Positions 60,914-64,000 of a stretch of DNA of 64,000 nucleotides are shown one piece after another (positions within the stretch are counted from its first letter, which is position 1; each line of letters starts with the position of its first letter). A program made the translations under genes and the position numbers. The stretch lies in assembly GCF_010093535.1 (NCBI RefSeq), contig NW_022985184.1:337993-401992 (forward strand), read 5' to 3'. Source of the DNA: Lindgomyces ingoldianus. Lineage: Eukaryota > Ascomycota > Dothideomycetes > Pleosporales > Lindgomycetaceae. Below the pieces are notes generated by a model that was not told the origin of the DNA, did not search any database, and saw nothing but the letters and a program-made list of their open reading frames with translations.

Positions 60914-63900
60914 CAGCGCTTCCAACCGTACGTACTACGACTCAGAAAAGTGAATAGTTACGGTCACGTGAGCCGTACAAACGTAAGAGGATTGTCAATC
61001 ATAACGTACAACTAAGAGAGGTCCCCTTACGGTCCGTAATACGTCTTAGAAAGTCGATTTTTCCTAGTAATATAGGACCTAATTAGACATCTATGGGCAA
61101 GCGTTAGGAGGGCGTTTAAGGGGGCTTTTTTAAGTAATAATAGGTGAAAACTCTGTTGTGTGCTACAAGTAAGGATGCGTTAGAGAGGGGGGGCTAGGGT
61201 ATTAGATCCTATGTAAATAGTTAACTTTTTTGCGCTTTATATTATTCTAAAGTTATAATTTGCTATTCTTACCTATTATAAGCTAATTGTCTTAATTCCT
61301 CTAGCGTAGTAGGCGTACAGCCTTATCCTAAGCTAGCTCCTCCTAAGCTAGCTCCTCTTAACAAGCTAAAGTAGCTTATTACGCTAGTTTTTATTATCTT
61401 ACTTACTTAAAAGCCTTATTATCCTCTCTATCTATTAGCTCTTGTAATAGGACGCTAGTAGTTAAATTTATAAAAAAGTTTCTAGCTAATAATTATTTTA
61501 ATAATAGTGTAAACTTCTTTATTAAGTAGGATAACCTCTAGCTAATAAATAAAAAGCTTTTACTAAAAAGGCTTAGTTACTATGTTAAACACAAAAGCTA
61601 GCTTTACAGGAATTGTCCTGTTTCCTTTATATAGCAGCATAGGGCAGATTTAGTGTATAAGGATAATAAAGGCGTCCTTTTAAGGCTTTAGTTGTGCAAG
61701 AGATGCCACACGCAGGGCCTTTAGGCTAGGGTAAAGAAGGTTAACAGCTATAACTATATTATTAGCTATCTTAGAAAAAAGCACTAAGTTAATGCTAATA
61801 AAAGTTTCTTACCTAACAGGCTATAGCTTCTAGCTAATTCTTTTAACATTACTTATAAAGTTGCTAGAGGAGGGCATATTATTACTTACACTATTTAGTA
61901 GGAGGAGTTTTTATAGAAGGTAGTTATTAACTAAGTAATCTTTTATAATATTTTTTTTGCTAAGGCCTTATTAGCTAAACTTTAGGGCATTATTTTTTAG
62001 AACTACACTAACCTTCTCTGCGCTCTTCTATTATTGCCTACTACATATTCTTTATATGTAAATTCTAGAGTTATAGAGTAAAAGCAGGAGATTTAAACAG
62101 TACTAAAGATAGCCTAGTTAAAAGTTATATTAAGTGTTAATATATAAACTTTACTAAACTACTTTTTCTTTCTTAGGGTAGTAGCTTATTTTATTAGTAA
62201 GTTAGTAATTCCCTAGCACTAGTGCCTTAGCAGCTTAAAAACCTTATAATAATTAACTATATAAAAATAAATAGCAACTACTAGCACTAAGACCTACTTA
62301 TTAGCTTTTAAAACCTTTATAGTAACTATATAAAGGTAAATTAAGCGCATAAGATTGCTACTGTTATTTATAACTTTAAAATTATATTAAAATTCTATTA
62401 TTTAGTTGCTAACAACGCATTAAATAATAATAAAGAAACTATTACTAACTTTACTAAGCACATTAACATGCTGCTTACCTCTAAGCACTGTATACACTGT
62501 AGTAGTTATACAATCTAGCTAGTTGTTAAGGCAGTAATATATAGTAAAGGGCTTAGTGCTTTTAAGACTAAGCTAGCCTAAGCTGCTTCCTAGAATTAGT
62601 TTAATATATACTGCTAGCATAAAGTTATAAGCAAGCTTTATAATTTTATAAACATAGTGTTAGCATTACATAAACACTAAAAGGCCTTTATAATGTATTA
62701 GGCTACTGTTAATACTAATAACTCTTTCTAAAGCTTTAAAACCCTTTCTTTTATACAAAATAGCAGCGTCTACTAGTATTTAGTATATCTTATGCTATTA
62801 CGCTGTTACAAGCTTAAAACAACTATTATAATATTTATCTAAAAGTAGAGAGGCACTAATAATAATAACTCTACTACACCTAGCATCTTTACTCTTACTA
62901 AAGTAATAACTAAGGATAAGTAGAAAAAAGTAGACTACTTTTATAAGTTTCTTAAAGTTTTTTACTTTATAACTAAAAGGATTAAGGGCAATAGTAAGTA
63001 TAAGTTTTTTTAAATAATAATTATTAATCTTTAGCACTTATATAACAAACTTTATAAAGTGTAGGAGAAAGTAAAGCATAAGAATAAGAGCTCCTACCTT
63101 AAAAACAGCATATTATATAGCATTAAGAAGTTAATATTATACTAGGGTAAGTTTATCTTAGAACCTTTTATATCTTATTACTATGTTATAACTATACTTA
63201 ACTCTTAACTTTGTCTTATTTAGTTTAAAGATTATTAAAGAAAGCACTTATTATAGCATAAAAAGGCTAAGGTCTTAATAAAAGCTATTTTCTAGCAGTA
63301 TGTTAATGCAAAGGCTAAGGCTAAGGTTAATAAGAATAACCCTCCTTAGCTGCTCTAGCGTTGTAAGTTACCTAGTAGCAACTATTATAACAATAGATTT
63401 AAAAAGACTCTCTTTATAAACATCTCTCTTCTTACTAGTAATTACTTATATAAAAGGTAGCAGAAAACCTTAGAGTTGTAGTAGTATTATAACTCTTATT
63501 AAAAAGACTTTACTATAGCTAAGGACAACAGCCCTTTATTTACAGATCCTCTTACATAGTAGACAAAAGTAGGACGTTTCTCCTACCCTACACTCTTTAA
63601 AATTGCCCTTAATTTCCTCTCTATCCTGTGTACGTTCTACAACTGCAAGAGAGCCTTCTCTAGTAGGAGAAGAACTTGCTACTTTAACAGGAACTGCCTC
63701 TTTAGAGAGACAATTAAGGCTTTTTAATTATAAAAAAACTAGCTCTGTTAGAGAGCAATTTACTCTAAGCTCTTAGCTCTCTTAGATTATATTTGTTTTA
63801 GTGTTATGTTATAACTTTTGCTAAGTTGTTAAGCTGTATAAGGATTCTTAATTGTTATAGTTAAGACTTGTAAGTAGTCCTTATGTTAATTGTATAGTAG

Positions 63901-63977
63901 AAACGTACTAAGATAGTCAGACGTAACGTCCCGGATTTGGTCGAGTCGAATCGTATTACGTACGGTTGGAAGCGCTG
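60914..63977 (+). mobile_element. hAT transposon (3064 bp) with 8-bp TSD GTCTCACG
   Basis: The left end CAGCGCTTCCAACCGTACG (60914) is matched by an exact inverted copy at 63957-63977. The flanks 60906-60913 and 63978-63985 both read GTCTCACG. The 8-bp duplication, CAG-type ends, length and the remnant transposase on the plus strand identify a full-length hAT element. The interior is extremely AT-rich with many stops, as expected after RIP, whereas the outer roughly 100 bp at each end are not. It interrupts the HET-domain pseudogene in the codons for HVVSR. Confidence 0.92.
61450..63729 (+). pseudogene. Degraded hAT transposase
   Basis: The plus strand near 61695-61790 resembles a BED-type zinc finger (CKRCHTQGL ... 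LRKKH). The stretch 63587-63729 matches the hAT dimerisation region in pattern (LFKIALNFLSILC, then CKRAFSSRRR, then NCLFRETIKAL). Between them frames are destroyed by TAA/TAG codons. No active transposase can be made. Confidence 0.68.
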
Positions 63978-64000
63978 GTCTCACGTCACTTTGTTTCGCG
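63978..64000 (+). other. TSD and continuation of the HET-like gene flank
   Basis: GTCTCACG duplication, then 15 bp of normal-composition DNA that should continue the interrupted HET-like sequence beyond the window. Confidence 0.5.

Overview
The window looks like a chromosome segment of a filamentous ascomycete (Pezizomycotina, plausibly a dothideomycete). It alternates between GC-balanced gene blocks with short 50-80 bp fungal introns and AT-rich blocks of transposon DNA that carry the C-to-T / G-to-A mutation pattern expected of repeat-induced point mutation (RIP). It also holds a broken HET-domain gene. All calls come from reading the sequence; no database search was run.

Layout. 1-14023 is a minus-oriented Copia retrotransposon split by a Gypsy element (3677-12437, TSD TGTAT), which itself contains a Fot1/Pogo-type DNA transposon (9166-10297). 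14594-16327 is an intact phosphoinositide-specific phospholipase C gene. 16610-17581 is a non-autonomous hAT element with an 8-bp TSD. 19663-55601 is a biosynthetic gene cluster interrupted by repeats: a seven-exon highly reducing PKS (minus), a stand-alone thioesterase (minus), a 14.4-kb NRPS (plus), a cytochrome P450 (minus) and an acyl-CoA ligase (plus). Repeat islands sit between the cluster genes: two TIR repeat families, a solo Copia LTR with TSD ATAGG, and a 13-bp minisatellite. 55602-60905 holds gene debris and a broken HET-domain gene. 60914-63977 is an hAT transposon inserted into that HET gene, with TSD GTCTCACG.

How the cluster genes probably work together (inference by analogy with fungal lipopeptide systems such as emericellamide). 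The PKS (KS-AT-DH-MT-ER-KR-ACP, no release domain) makes a reduced acyl chain. The thioesterase may release it and the acyl-CoA ligase re-activates it. The NRPS begins with a carrier domain rather than an adenylation domain, so the acyl group can be loaded in trans. Three C-A-T units then add three amino acids, the first epimerised, and a terminal condensation-like domain probably cyclises or releases the product. The P450 would tailor it. The reconstructed NRPS order is T0-E0*-C1-A1-T1-E1-C2-A2-T2-C3-A3-T3-CT-T*, where E0* and the last T* have lost key catalytic residues. This T-E*-C start and the dead final carrier are the most unusual features in the window.
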